Shown here: positions 5,848 to 12,855 of the stretch, one piece after another
Position numbering within the stretch: position 1 is the stretch's first letter
Layout of the letters: each line of letters opens with the position of its first letter
NCBI GenBank assembly: GCA_900554585.1
Contig: USHS01000006.1
Location: 1 to 18,200, forward strand
Length of the DNA stretch: 18,200 bases
Origin: an uncultured Collinsella sp.
Lineage (GTDB): Bacteria; Actinomycetota; Coriobacteriia; Coriobacteriales; Coriobacteriaceae
Direction of reading: 5' to 3'
Position numbers and translations under genes: made by a program
The notes under the pieces: generated by a model
What the model saw: only the letters and a program-made list of their open reading frames with translations
Told to the model about the DNA's origin: nothing
The model's database searches: none

Positions 5848-8514
5848 ATGACACCTCTCGCAAAACGTCTCCCGCGCGAGCTGCGCCGCAATATCGGCAA
5901 GTACCTGGGCATCTTTTTGCTTATGTGCGGAAGCATCGCCCTTACCTCGGGCTTTTTGCTCGCGGCGCATTCCATCGGTTGTCTTATCGACGACATGCGC
6001 GATGCGTACACGATTGAGGACGGCCGCGTGACCACCTCTTTCGAGGCCACCGACGAGCAGCTCAAGGCTGCCGAAGACGCGGCGGAGGACGTCGGCGGCG
6101 TCACGCTCTACAAGAATTTCTCCATCGACGCCATCATCAAAAAGGTGTCTGGCGACGACGGCACCAAGCGCACGCTGCGCACCTATGCGCACCGCACCAA
6201 GGTCGATATCGCGTCCTACTGTGAGGGCAAGGAGCCCAAGACGGACGATGAGGTGGCTATCGACCGCGTCTTTGCCACCAACAACGACCTTGCCGTGGGC
6301 GATAAAGTCGAGCTCGAGGGTCGCACCTACACCATCTGCGGCATCATGACCCAGCCCGATAGCCAAGCGCTGTTCCTCAACAATTCGGACTTTACGGTGA
6401 ACACCATCACGTACGGCGTGGCCGAGGTCACCGATGCTGGCTTTGCCGCGCTCGAGGATGCCGGTGGCGCACCTGCCTACACCTACTCCTTCGCCTTTGC
6501 CGATCGCGACCTCCCCACCGCGGATCGCATCGACGCCGAGCAAGATATGGTCGAGGCACTGACCGACGCCGATGCGCGCGTGGACGATCTGATCGATGCC
6601 GATTCCAACCAGGGCATTGGCTATGCGCGCGACGACGTAGACGGCGACTCCATGATGTGGATGACGCTGCTCGACATCATCATCGTGATCATGGCGTTTG
6701 TCTTTGTGGTGCTCACTGACGCCACCATCGAGGAGGAGAGCGCCATCATCGGCACACTGCTCGCCAGCGGCTATCGCCGTCGCGAGATCGTCCTGCACTA
6801 CCTGACGCTTCCCGCCATCGTGGGCGTGCTCGCGGCGCTTTTGGGCACCGCGCTCGGCATTGCGTTCTTTACCGAGCCCATGCGAGGCCTCTATTACGGT
6901 TCGTACAGCCTGCCGCCCTTCCAGGTGTACTGGAGCTGGGAGATCTTTGTGAAGTGCGCCGTGGTCCCCGCCGCTGCGCTCATCCTCATCACGCTGGTGG
7001 GCCTGCTTCGCAAGATGGGCAAGACGCCGCTGCAGTTTCTTCGTCACGAAGCGAGCGGCAAGTCGGGCACCAAGCGCGGCTTGCAGCTGCCGGAGCGCAT
7101 GGGTTTTGTTTCCCGTTTCCGCCTGCGTATCTTCCTGCGCAACCTGGGCAACTTCGCCACGCTTTTCGTGGGCATCGCGTTTGCCTCGCTGCTGCTGCTC
7201 TTTGGCCTGGCGATTCTGCCCACGATGACGCACTACGCCGACAACCTCGAGACGAGTCTGGTCGCCGAGCACCAGTACACGCTCAAGGCGCCGCTGGAGC
7301 TCGAGGGCACTGCCGAGGAGCGCGAGCAGTGGTCGGCACTCGAGCGCTTGCAGTCGGTTGACGGTGCACTGCTTTCCGCCGCCCAGGATGCCGATGACGA
7401 GCTTGACGACGCGGCCGATGCGGCGCAGACGGCAGCCGATGCCGCGACCGCATCTCCGTCTGCCGAGAGCCTGGCCGCAGCGCAGGACGCGCTCGCCAAG
7501 GTCCAGGACAAGAAGGATGCGCTCTACGCGCGCCTTGACGATCTTGCCGATGCCCTCGGCTGCAACCGCGACGAGGCTATCGACCTGATCGACAAGGCCT
7601 CCAAGATCGACGCTGACAACGACGATATCCACCCGGTCAATACGACTGACAACGGCGCGGGCGCAATCGCACAGGCCGAGAAATACGCCGTTTACCAGCT
7701 GCAATACGACCGTGGCGACGGAAATGGGCAGGAGACGATTTCCGTCTACGGCATCTCGCCCGATTCGCGCTATTGGAAAGACCTCAACGTCGGCGATGGG
7801 CGCGTCGTCTTTGGCGGCGGTCTGCTCGATAAGTTTGGCTGGAGCGAGGGCCAGAAGGTCACGCTCGGCGACAAGTACGAGGGCGAGCATTATGCCCTTG
7901 AGTACGCGGGCAAGGACTGCGCCTGGGGCTCCAAGTCGGACATGAATATCTATATGAGTATCGACGACTTTAACGAGCTGTTCGACAACGATGCCGCGTA
8001 CTTCAACGGCTATGTGAGCGACGAGAAGCTCAACCTCGATGCTCGTTACTTTGCCGGCGACACCACGCCCGACGACATGCGCGCCGTGGGCGACCAGTTC
8101 ATCGGCATGATGAGCAAAATGATCGGAATGATGATCGGGCTCGCGGTGTTTATCTTCCTGCTGTTTATGTACCTGCTGACCAAGGCTGTGATCGACCACA
8201 GTGCCCGTTCGATCAGCTACATGAAAGTCTTTGGCTATCGCGATAGCGAGATCTCGCATCTGTACATCCGCTCGATCACACTGTGCGTGGTGGTGTCGCT
8301 CGTGCTGAGCCTGCCGGTCATTATTGGCTCGCTCACGGCCATCTTCCGCTCGATGCTGCTCGCCTACAACGGCAATATCGAGATTTACGTGCCCGCTTGG
8401 TCCATGACGGCGTGCGTGGGCATTGGCTTTGTGACCTACCTGGTCGTGGCGCTGCTGCACACGCGCTCCATCAAGCGCGTGAGCCTCTCCGAGGCGCTCA
8501 AGGTTCAGGAATAG
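5848..8514 (+). CDS. FtsX-type ABC transporter permease with two extracytoplasmic domains
   Basis: This 888-residue permease belongs with the upstream ATPase. One helix (17-44) leads to a first extracytoplasmic domain (about 45-268), then a three-helix FtsX module (270-292, 318-342, 366-388). A fifth helix (432-458) leads to a second extracytoplasmic domain (about 460-755) and the second FtsX module (758-780, 808-832, 850-872). The second external domain begins with an Ala/Asp-rich, probably coiled-coil stretch (505-585), then a MacB_PCD-like part. The protein ends SLSEALKVQE, as FtsX permeases often do. I chose the ATG at 5848, because a TTG at 5833 overlaps the ATPase gene without a clear site. 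No accessory membrane-fusion gene is adjacent. Two FtsX modules in one chain suggest a single chain does the work of a permease dimer. Confidence 0.93.
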   Translation: MTPLAKRLPRELRRNIGKYLGIFLLMCGSIALTSGFLLAAHSIGCLIDDMRDAYTIEDGRVTTSFEATDEQLKAAEDAAEDVGGVTLYKNFSIDAIIKKVSGDDGTKRTLRTYAHRTKVDIASYCEGKEPKTDDEVAIDRVFATNNDLAVGDKVELEGRTYTICGIMTQPDSQALFLNNSDFTVNTITYGVAEVTDAGFAALEDAGGAPAYTYSFAFADRDLPTADRIDAEQDMVEALTDADARVDDLIDADSNQGIGYARDDVDGDSMMWMTLLDIIIVIMAFVFVVLTDATIEEESAIIGTLLASGYRRREIVLHYLTLPAIVGVLAALLGTALGIAFFTEPMRGLYYGSYSLPPFQVYWSWEIFVKCAVVPAAALILITLVGLLRKMGKTPLQFLRHEASGKSGTKRGLQLPERMGFVSRFRLRIFLRNLGNFATLFVGIAFASLLLLFGLAILPTMTHYADNLETSLVAEHQYTLKAPLELEGTAEEREQWSALERLQSVDGALLSAAQDADDELDDAADAAQTAADAATASPSAESLAAAQDALAKVQDKKDALYARLDDLADALGCNRDEAIDLIDKASKIDADNDDIHPVNTTDNGAGAIAQAEKYAVYQLQYDRGDGNGQETISVYGISPDSRYWKDLNVGDGRVVFGGGLLDKFGWSEGQKVTLGDKYEGEHYALEYAGKDCAWGSKSDMNIYMSIDDFNELFDNDAAYFNGYVSDEKLNLDARYFAGDTTPDDMRAVGDQFIGMMSKMIGMMIGLAVFIFLLFMYLLTKAVIDHSARSISYMKVFGYRDSEISHLYIRSITLCVVVSLVLSLPVIIGSLTAIFRSMLLAYNGNIEIYVPAWSMTACVGIGFVTYLVVALLHTRSIKRVSLSEALKVQE

Positions 8515-8527
8515 AGAACCGCCCGCA

Positions 8528-8569
8528 CGCGGGGGCACGAACCGAAGGAAGGGTGCCCCCGCGTTATTT
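8528..8569 (+). terminator. Intrinsic terminator of the LolD-FtsX operon
   Basis: A perfect 11-bp stem, CGCGGGGGCAC (8528-8538) with GTGCCCCCGCG (8553-8563), has a 14-base loop and is followed by TTATTT. It starts 14 bases after the permease stop. Confidence 0.85.
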
Positions 8570-8633
8570 GCCCGCCAGGCCCGACGTGGGCAAACGCGCG
8601 CAACGTCAGACTTCCCCGAACAGAAGGAGACCC

Positions 8634-9281
8634 ATGGCAAGATCGGCAGAGGAGCTCAAGCAGCTCTCCATCAAGGAGTTCACCGAGGCGGCAAAGGTCT
8701 ACGAATCCGGCCATGCCGGCATTTACGAGATGTGCAAGGACGACTATCCGCAAATGCTCGAGGAGCTCGCGCTCGAGCCGTTCGAGGACGTGCTCGACGT
8801 GGGGTGCGGAACCGGAACAGTCCTGGAGCTGCTGCACGGGGAATACCCGGGCAAGCACCTGACGGGGCTCGATCTCACGCCCAAAATGATCGAGGCGGCA
8901 TGCGCCAAGCAGCTCGGGAACGTCCGCTTCGTCGTCGGGGACGCCGAAGCCCTGCCCTTCGAGCCGCAAAGCTTCGACGCCGTGCTCTGCTCCAACAGCT
9001 TCCATCACTATCCGCACCCCGAGAGGTTCTTCGCCGAGGCGGCCCGAGTCCTGCGCCCCGGCGGGCGCCTGATTCTCCGCGACTACACGTCGAGCGACTT
9101 CGTGGTATGGCTCATGAACACCTTTGAGCTGCCGTTGGCGCGCCTCGCGGGTCACGGCGATGTCCGGATCTGCAAGGTGTCCGAGCTTCGCGCGCTCGCC
9201 GAGAGGGCCGGATTCCTCCCGCTCAAGCTCGAGGCGCAGAAAGGCTTCCGCGCCCACCTGGTTGCGCGCAAGCCCACCTAG
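8634..9281 (+). CDS. Class I SAM-dependent methyltransferase (Methyltransf_11 type)
   Basis: This 215-residue protein has the full Rossmann methyltransferase signature: motif I VLDVGCGTG (53-61), acidic Asp80 at the end of strand 2 (LTGLDLTP), GDAEALPFE (102-110), motif IV FDAVLCSNSFHH (114-125) and LRPGGRLILRD (140-150). The order matches UbiE/Methyltransf_11 enzymes that methylate small molecules. The acceptor is unknown. The ATG at 8634 follows AGAAGGAGA with good spacing; longer in-frame starts run back through the terminator and the permease gene. Codon use differs from its neighbours: 11 of 12 Phe codons are TTC, and GGG/GGA Gly and AGG Arg codons are frequent, which may mean recent acquisition. 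It sits alone between a terminator and a repeat-rich gap. Confidence 0.92.
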   Translation: MARSAEELKQLSIKEFTEAAKVYESGHAGIYEMCKDDYPQMLEELALEPFEDVLDVGCGTGTVLELLHGEYPGKHLTGLDLTPKMIEAACAKQLGNVRFVVGDAEALPFEPQSFDAVLCSNSFHHYPHPERFFAEAARVLRPGGRLILRDYTSSDFVVWLMNTFELPLARLAGHGDVRICKVSELRALAERAGFLPLKLEAQKGFRAHLVARKPT

Positions 9282-9305
9282 GCCGACCACACATCACACG
9301 CATTT

Positions 9306-9327
9306 TGGGACGGGGGATTTTGTCCCA
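9306..9327. repeat. Small palindrome TGGGAC...GTCCCA
   Basis: A 6-bp perfect inverted repeat, TGGGAC (9306-9311) and GTCCCA (9322-9327), flanks a 10-base G/T-rich centre. No T-tract follows on either strand, so it is not a convincing terminator. It may be a second kind of dispersed palindrome next to the remnant described below. Confidence 0.45.
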
Positions 9328-9328
9328 C

Positions 9329-9418
9329 GCGACGCCTTTCCTGCCAGATGCCGATGACGTGCTGCATGCCCAGGCTCACACAGGCGATGGCGACCCAGCA
9401 GCAGGCGCCCAGCAAGAG
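9329..9418 (-). pseudogene. Possible remnant of a membrane-protein gene
   Basis: Read on the minus strand, 9418-9329 encodes LLLGACCWVAIACVSLG and then MQHVIGIWQERRR, a convincing membrane helix followed by a positively charged tail. Two codons upstream an in-frame TGA lies inside palindromic repeat copy B. Downstream the frame runs through the TGGGAC palindrome to a stop at 9278. No start codon or ribosome binding site is left. I read it as the end of a decayed gene trapped between two repeat elements; the family is not recognisable. Confidence 0.35.
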
Positions 9419-9420
9419 TG

Positions 9421-9447
9421 GTCATTTAAGACTGTCCCCAACGACTA
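9421..9447 (+). repeat. REP-like palindromic repeat, copy B
   Basis: The core starts GTCATTTAAGACTG and ends TCCCCAACGACTA. With the preceding T (9419-9426, TGGTCATT) its ends are imperfectly complementary to AACGACTA (9440-9447). Unlike copies A and C, it lacks the outer arm and does not touch a stop codon; it lies in the gap after the methyltransferase. Confidence 0.75.
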
Positions 9448-9466
9448 GGTGCTTCCGTTTCTGTGC

Positions 9467-9497
9467 TTGACTTCGACCCTACTTCAATGGGTACCAT
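9467..9497 (+). promoter_or_regulatory. Possible promoter of the DUF362 gene
   Basis: TTGACT (9467-9472) is a good -35 hexamer. TACCAT (9492-9497) is the best -10 candidate, at a rather long 19-base spacing, 43 bases before the start codon. The rest of the gap 9282-9539 holds only the palindromes and the remnant described separately. Confidence 0.35.
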
Positions 9498-9539
9498 CCC
9501 TTATGTCTGTAACGCCATATAGACCGAGGGGATATATCT

Positions 9540-10745
9540 ATGACCGCAACTGCACCCGCAGCACCCGCCAAGGTGTACTTCACCAACCTGCGCACGCATG
9601 CTCGCGAGAGCCAGCTCGACAAGCTCAAGCGCCTCATCCGTCACGCCGGTATCGAGCAGATCGACTTTGAGAACAAGTTCGTCGCCATCAAGATTCACTT
9701 TGGCGAGCTGGGCAACCTGAGCTTTTTGCGCCCCAACTACGCCCGCGCCGTCGCGGATGTCGTCAAGGAGCTGGGCGGCAAGCCCTTCCTCACCGACTGC
9801 AATACGCTCTATGTCGGTAGCCGCAAAAACGCGCTCGAGCACATCGATACCGCCTATCAGAACGGCTTTACCCCGTATGCCACGGGCTGCCAGATCATTA
9901 TTGCCGACGGCCTCAAGGGTACCGACGAGGCGCTCGTCCCGGTCGAGGGCGGCGAGTACGTGCACGAGGCCAAGATCGGTCAGGCGCTCATGGATGCCGA
10001 TATCGTGATCAGCCTCACCCACTTTAAGGGTCATGAGCAGGCCGGTTTTGGCGGCGCCATGAAGAACCTGGGCATGGGCGGCGGCAGCCGTGCCGGCAAG
10101 ATGGAGCAGCATGCCGCCGGCAAGCCGAACGTCGCGGCCGAGCACTGCATTGGCTGTCGTGCCTGCGAAAAGATCTGCGCACACAACGCTATCTCGTTCG
10201 ACGACACCCGCGAGCGCGAGCTTGCCAACGGCAACACCCGCACGGTCCACGTCGCTGCCATCGACCACGATCGCTGCGTGGGCTGCGGCCGCTGCATTGC
10301 GGCATGCAACCAGGACTGCATCAAGCCCGGCTATGACGCCGCGGCCGACGTGCTCAACTGCAAGATCGCCGAGTACACCAAGGCCGTCGTCGACGGCCGC
10401 CCGAGCTTCCACATCTCGCTTGCCATGGATATCAGCCCCAACTGCGATTGCCATCCCGAAAACGACACACCTATCGTCAACGACATCGGCATGTTCGCGA
10501 GCTTCGACCCGGTCGCCATCGACCAGGCCTGCGCCGATGCCGTCATGGCGTCCGAGCCGCTGCCCAACACCGAGCTCACCGATAGCGCGGCCAAGATGGA
10601 GCATAACCACGAGCATCTGGAGGGCGAGCAGGCGCACGACCCCTTCTGCATTACGCATCCCGACACCGACTGGCGCGTGTGCATCGCGCATGCCGAGAAG
10701 ATCGGCTTGGGCACGAGCGAGTACGAGCTCATCGAGGTCAAGTAG
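9540..10745 (+). CDS. DUF362 domain protein with two 4Fe-4S clusters
   Basis: This 401-residue protein begins with a DUF362 domain (about 10-195; KIHFGELGN at 51-59, ISLTHFKGHEQAGFGG at 157-172). It continues with a two-cluster ferredoxin domain: Cys203/206/209/213 (CIGCRACEKIC) and Cys246/249/252/256 plus Cys260 (CVGCGRCIAAC). The DUF362 fold returns afterwards (NDIGMFASFDPVAIDQA, about 328-344). Such proteins are common in anaerobes and are thought to be electron carriers or redox enzymes; no reaction is firmly known to me. There is no signal peptide, so it should be cytoplasmic. The ATG has GAGGGG eight bases upstream. The gene is monocistronic, with a likely promoter before it and a strong terminator after it. 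Its presence fits an anaerobic host. Confidence 0.93.
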   Translation: MTATAPAAPAKVYFTNLRTHARESQLDKLKRLIRHAGIEQIDFENKFVAIKIHFGELGNLSFLRPNYARAVADVVKELGGKPFLTDCNTLYVGSRKNALEHIDTAYQNGFTPYATGCQIIIADGLKGTDEALVPVEGGEYVHEAKIGQALMDADIVISLTHFKGHEQAGFGGAMKNLGMGGGSRAGKMEQHAAGKPNVAAEHCIGCRACEKICAHNAISFDDTRERELANGNTRTVHVAAIDHDRCVGCGRCIAACNQDCIKPGYDAAADVLNCKIAEYTKAVVDGRPSFHISLAMDISPNCDCHPENDTPIVNDIGMFASFDPVAIDQACADAVMASEPLPNTELTDSAAKMEHNHEHLEGEQAHDPFCITHPDTDWRVCIAHAEKIGLGTSEYELIEVK

Positions 10746-10792
10746 CGCCTATCTATTGGACAAAATAAGCGCCTTTATAGCGTAAGTTGAGC

Positions 10793-10831
10793 AAAAGCCG
10801 CCCACGAGCACAACGCTTGCGGGCGGCTTTT
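10793..10831. terminator. Bidirectional intrinsic terminator
   Basis: AAAAGCCGCCC (10793-10803) pairs perfectly with GGGCGGCTTTT (10821-10831). The stem has T-runs on both strands and lies between two convergent genes, so it can stop both the DUF362 gene and the hydrolase transcript arriving on the minus strand. The rest of 10746-10909 shows nothing else. Confidence 0.85.
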
Positions 10832-10909
10832 CAGAAGTGCGGTGAAAAATCGAATACCGCCGACTACAAACCGATTTTTGGCAACAAAACCCCAGACGTT
10901 GCTTTTTGC

Positions 10910-11875
10910 CTAAAAATTCTTGTCGAGGAAGTTGTCGACTGTGTTCCAGTAGAGCTCGGGGTCAACTTGCGCACTCTTGGCGTGGGTGGCGCCATGGATA
11001 GTGAGCTTTTGCTTGACCTTGCTGGCGCACGTGTCGTAGTTTTGGTCGAGCATGCTGTACGGTACAAAGGTGTCCTGGTCGCCGTGGATAAACAGCATGG
11101 GAACTGTCGCGTGTTCGAGTTGCTCCATACTGCTCGCCTTATGAAAGTCGTAGCCTGCGCGCACGTTGCACACTAAGTTTGCTACATCGAGCAAGGGAAA
11201 GCTGGGCAGGCCGAACACGTCCTTGAGCTGCAGAGAAAACTCGTCCCAAACACTCGTATAACCGCAGTCCTCGATAATGCATTTCACGTTTGCGGGCAGA
11301 GATTCCCCCGCGACGTTCATGGCGGTTGCCGCACCCATCGACTCGCCAAAGACCAGGATGCGCGCCTCGGGGTCAGCCTGAACGATTCGCTCGATCCATG
11401 CGACGATGTCGAGGCGCTCGGGCCAGCCCATGCCGATATAGTCGCCGCCGGAGCGCTCGTGGGCGCGGGCGGCGGGTGCGAGTACGTTCATGCCGCGGTC
11501 GTGGAATCGCTTGACGTATCGGGCCATACCGATGGGCTCGTTGGTATATCCATGCAGGCAGACTGCGTAGTCGTGCGTGCTCTCCGACGCAGCAAAATAC
11601 CAGGCGGCGAGCTCAGTCCCGTCGTCCGCGGTGAGGCTGCTGCTCTCGCGGTTCTCTTTAAACCACGCCCGCGCCTCGCCCTCCTCGGCGTCCATCTGCT
11701 CGCCCTTTTCGGCGTCCTTGCTGTCCTGCATCATCTTCATGGTGTAGGGCGCTTGGGGATTCAGGGCAAAGTCGAACAAGAAGTTGCCGGCAAACCCCAA
11801 CAGCGCGACAACGAGCACCAGCGCAACGACGCCGGCTATCTTGAGCTTTCGATGGGAACGTGCGTTTTGAGACAT
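10910..11875 (-). CDS. Membrane-anchored alpha/beta hydrolase
   Basis: This 321-residue protein has a basic N-terminus and one hydrophobic helix (about 12-35), so it is probably tethered to the membrane with its catalytic domain outside. The alpha/beta hydrolase triad is visible: nucleophile Ser179 in FGESMGA, Asp268 in IHGDQDTFVP (Asp266 is an alternative), and His298 in GATHAKS. HGY (108-110) forms the oxyanion side. It resembles the BAAT/DLH-like serine hydrolases of Firmicutes and Actinomycetota (YqkD-like). Residues 45-70 are unusually rich in Asp, Glu and Lys. The substrate, an ester or peptide, is unknown. The ATG at 11875 has AGGAAAG upstream. The gene is monocistronic, convergent with the DUF362 gene and divergent from the HlyIII gene, and has an elaborate promoter. 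Confidence 0.92.
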   Translation of the reverse strand: MSQNARSHRKLKIAGVVALVLVVALLGFAGNFLFDFALNPQAPYTMKMMQDSKDAEKGEQMDAEEGEARAWFKENRESSSLTADDGTELAAWYFAASESTHDYAVCLHGYTNEPIGMARYVKRFHDRGMNVLAPAARAHERSGGDYIGMGWPERLDIVAWIERIVQADPEARILVFGESMGAATAMNVAGESLPANVKCIIEDCGYTSVWDEFSLQLKDVFGLPSFPLLDVANLVCNVRAGYDFHKASSMEQLEHATVPMLFIHGDQDTFVPYSMLDQNYDTCASKVKQKLTIHGATHAKSAQVDPELYWNTVDNFLDKNF

Positions 11876-11894
11876 AAGAAGCTTTCCTATAAGA

Positions 11895-11955
11895 TGTTAA
11901 TACATCAACATTTAATGCAAGCGCATTATGGACGTTCGCCGTTGATGCGTCAACA
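11895..11955 (-). promoter_or_regulatory. Hydrolase promoter with two similar operators and a third dyad
   Basis: On the minus strand TTGACG (11953-11948), a 17-base spacer and CATAAT (11930-11925) form a near-consensus promoter. The plus-strand sequences GTTAATACATCAACA (11896-11910) and GTTGATGCGTCAACA (11941-11955) agree at 12 of 15 positions, and both are near-palindromic. One lies just after the start of transcription and the other overlaps the -35. A third, perfect dyad TAATGC-AAGC-GCATTA (11913-11928) covers the -10. This arrangement suggests repression by a dimeric regulator encoded elsewhere. Confidence 0.6.
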
Positions 11956-12017
11956 GGCAAAGAATGGGTAAACAAAGGGTCACGTATGGTGCAAATTTCG
12001 CACGTACCTAGACGCTT

Positions 12018-12026
12018 TGATATAGT
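12018..12026 (+). promoter_or_regulatory. Extended -10 promoter of the HlyIII gene
   Basis: TGATATAGT is an extended -10 element (TG-N-TATAGT) with no good -35. Transcription would start near 12033, about 29 bases before the ATG. The ribosome binding site GGAGG (12046-12050) lies 11 bases before the start. Confidence 0.55.
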
Positions 12027-12061
12027 GTTGAGAACTCTTTACGTTGGAGGATGTAACCGGC

Positions 12062-12745
12062 ATGTCCGATTCGAGCGACAGTTCTAAGCCGCGACCCAAG
12101 ACCGCGGCCGTTCCACACTACACGGTGGGCGAGGAGATCATGAACTCCGTCACCCATGGTGTCGGCTGCCTGCTGGGTATCGCGGGCCTGGTGCTCCTGA
12201 TCGTATTCGCTGCCCTGCGCGGCGGAGGCCCGGCCCACATGGCCGCGGCGATTGTCTATGGTGTCAGCATTATTCTCGAATACCTAGCCTCCACGCTCTA
12301 CCACGCGATTCAGCCCGCGCGCGCCAAGCGCGTGTTTCGCATCATCGACCACAGCTGCATCTACCTGCTCATAGCCGGCAGCTATACGCCGTTTTGCCTT
12401 ATCACGCTCGCAAACGACGGCGGCCCTGCGCTGTTCTTTGCCGTATGGGCCATCGCCATTATCGGCATCGCCCTCGAGTGCTTCCTACGCGAGCGTCAAC
12501 CGCACTGGGTAAGCGGCCTGGTCTACCTGCTGATGGGCTGGCTCGTTGTCTTTAAGCTGCCCGAGCTCGTGTCGCTGCTCAACCCCGTGGCACTCGCCCT
12601 GCTCGCCGTCGGCGGCGTGTGCTACACCGTGGGCGTGCCGTTCTATATCGCCAAAAACGTGCGCTACCTGCACAGCGTGTTTCACCTGTGGGTGCTCGCC
12701 GGCAGTATCTTCCAGTTCATGGCGGTGATCCTCTTCGTAATCTAG
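12062..12745 (+). CDS. trhA: Hemolysin III family / PAQR membrane protein TrhA
   Basis: This 227-residue protein has seven hydrophobic segments (about 36-53, 60-78, 95-116, 122-141, 150-165, 170-196, 207-226), the HlyIII/PAQR topology. The family's metal-site residues are present: MNSVTHGVG with His32, SxxxH as Ser77 and His81 (LASTLYHAI), Asp96-His97 in IIDHSCIYLLIAGSYTP, and HxxxH as His204/His208 (LHSVFHLWVLAGS). In eukaryotes related proteins are receptors or ceramidase-like hydrolases. The bacterial members act in membrane lipid and energy homeostasis, and the haemolysin name is historical. I preferred the ATG at 12062; an in-frame TTG at 12044 would overlap the ribosome binding site. 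The gene has its own extended -10 promoter. Confidence 0.95.
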   Translation: MSDSSDSSKPRPKTAAVPHYTVGEEIMNSVTHGVGCLLGIAGLVLLIVFAALRGGGPAHMAAAIVYGVSIILEYLASTLYHAIQPARAKRVFRIIDHSCIYLLIAGSYTPFCLITLANDGGPALFFAVWAIAIIGIALECFLRERQPHWVSGLVYLLMGWLVVFKLPELVSLLNPVALALLAVGGVCYTVGVPFYIAKNVRYLHSVFHLWVLAGSIFQFMAVILFVI

Positions 12746-12790
12746 CGACCACGCCTGCGCGCTCGCGTCCTTGTTTGGGCGCCGGCGCAA

Positions 12791-12818
12791 TTGCCGTATC
12801 CGCCGTCAACGTTTTAAT
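12791..12818 (+). promoter_or_regulatory. Possible promoter of the CNNM/CorC gene
   Basis: TTGCCG (12791-12796) and TTTAAT (12813-12818) are spaced by 16 bases, ahead of GGAGG at 12836-12840. The start codon is 15 bases beyond that site, an unusually long distance. Confidence 0.4.
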
Positions 12819-12855
12819 CCGACGTCCCGAATCTTGGAGGTTCGAGAAACTCCCG

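Noticed and set aside
5698..8640. 980-codon open frame on the minus strand opposite the FtsX permease
   Set aside because: It is a GC-rich shadow: the opposite strand has a complete permease with all motifs, and this frame gives low-complexity His/Arg/Val-rich sequence with no domain.
9306..9327. TGGGAC palindrome as the methyltransferase terminator
   Set aside because: The stem is only 6 bp and no T-tract follows on either strand.
10787..11176. 129-codon plus-strand frame after the DUF362 gene
   Set aside because: It starts inside the bidirectional terminator and is antisense to the 3' end of the hydrolase gene.
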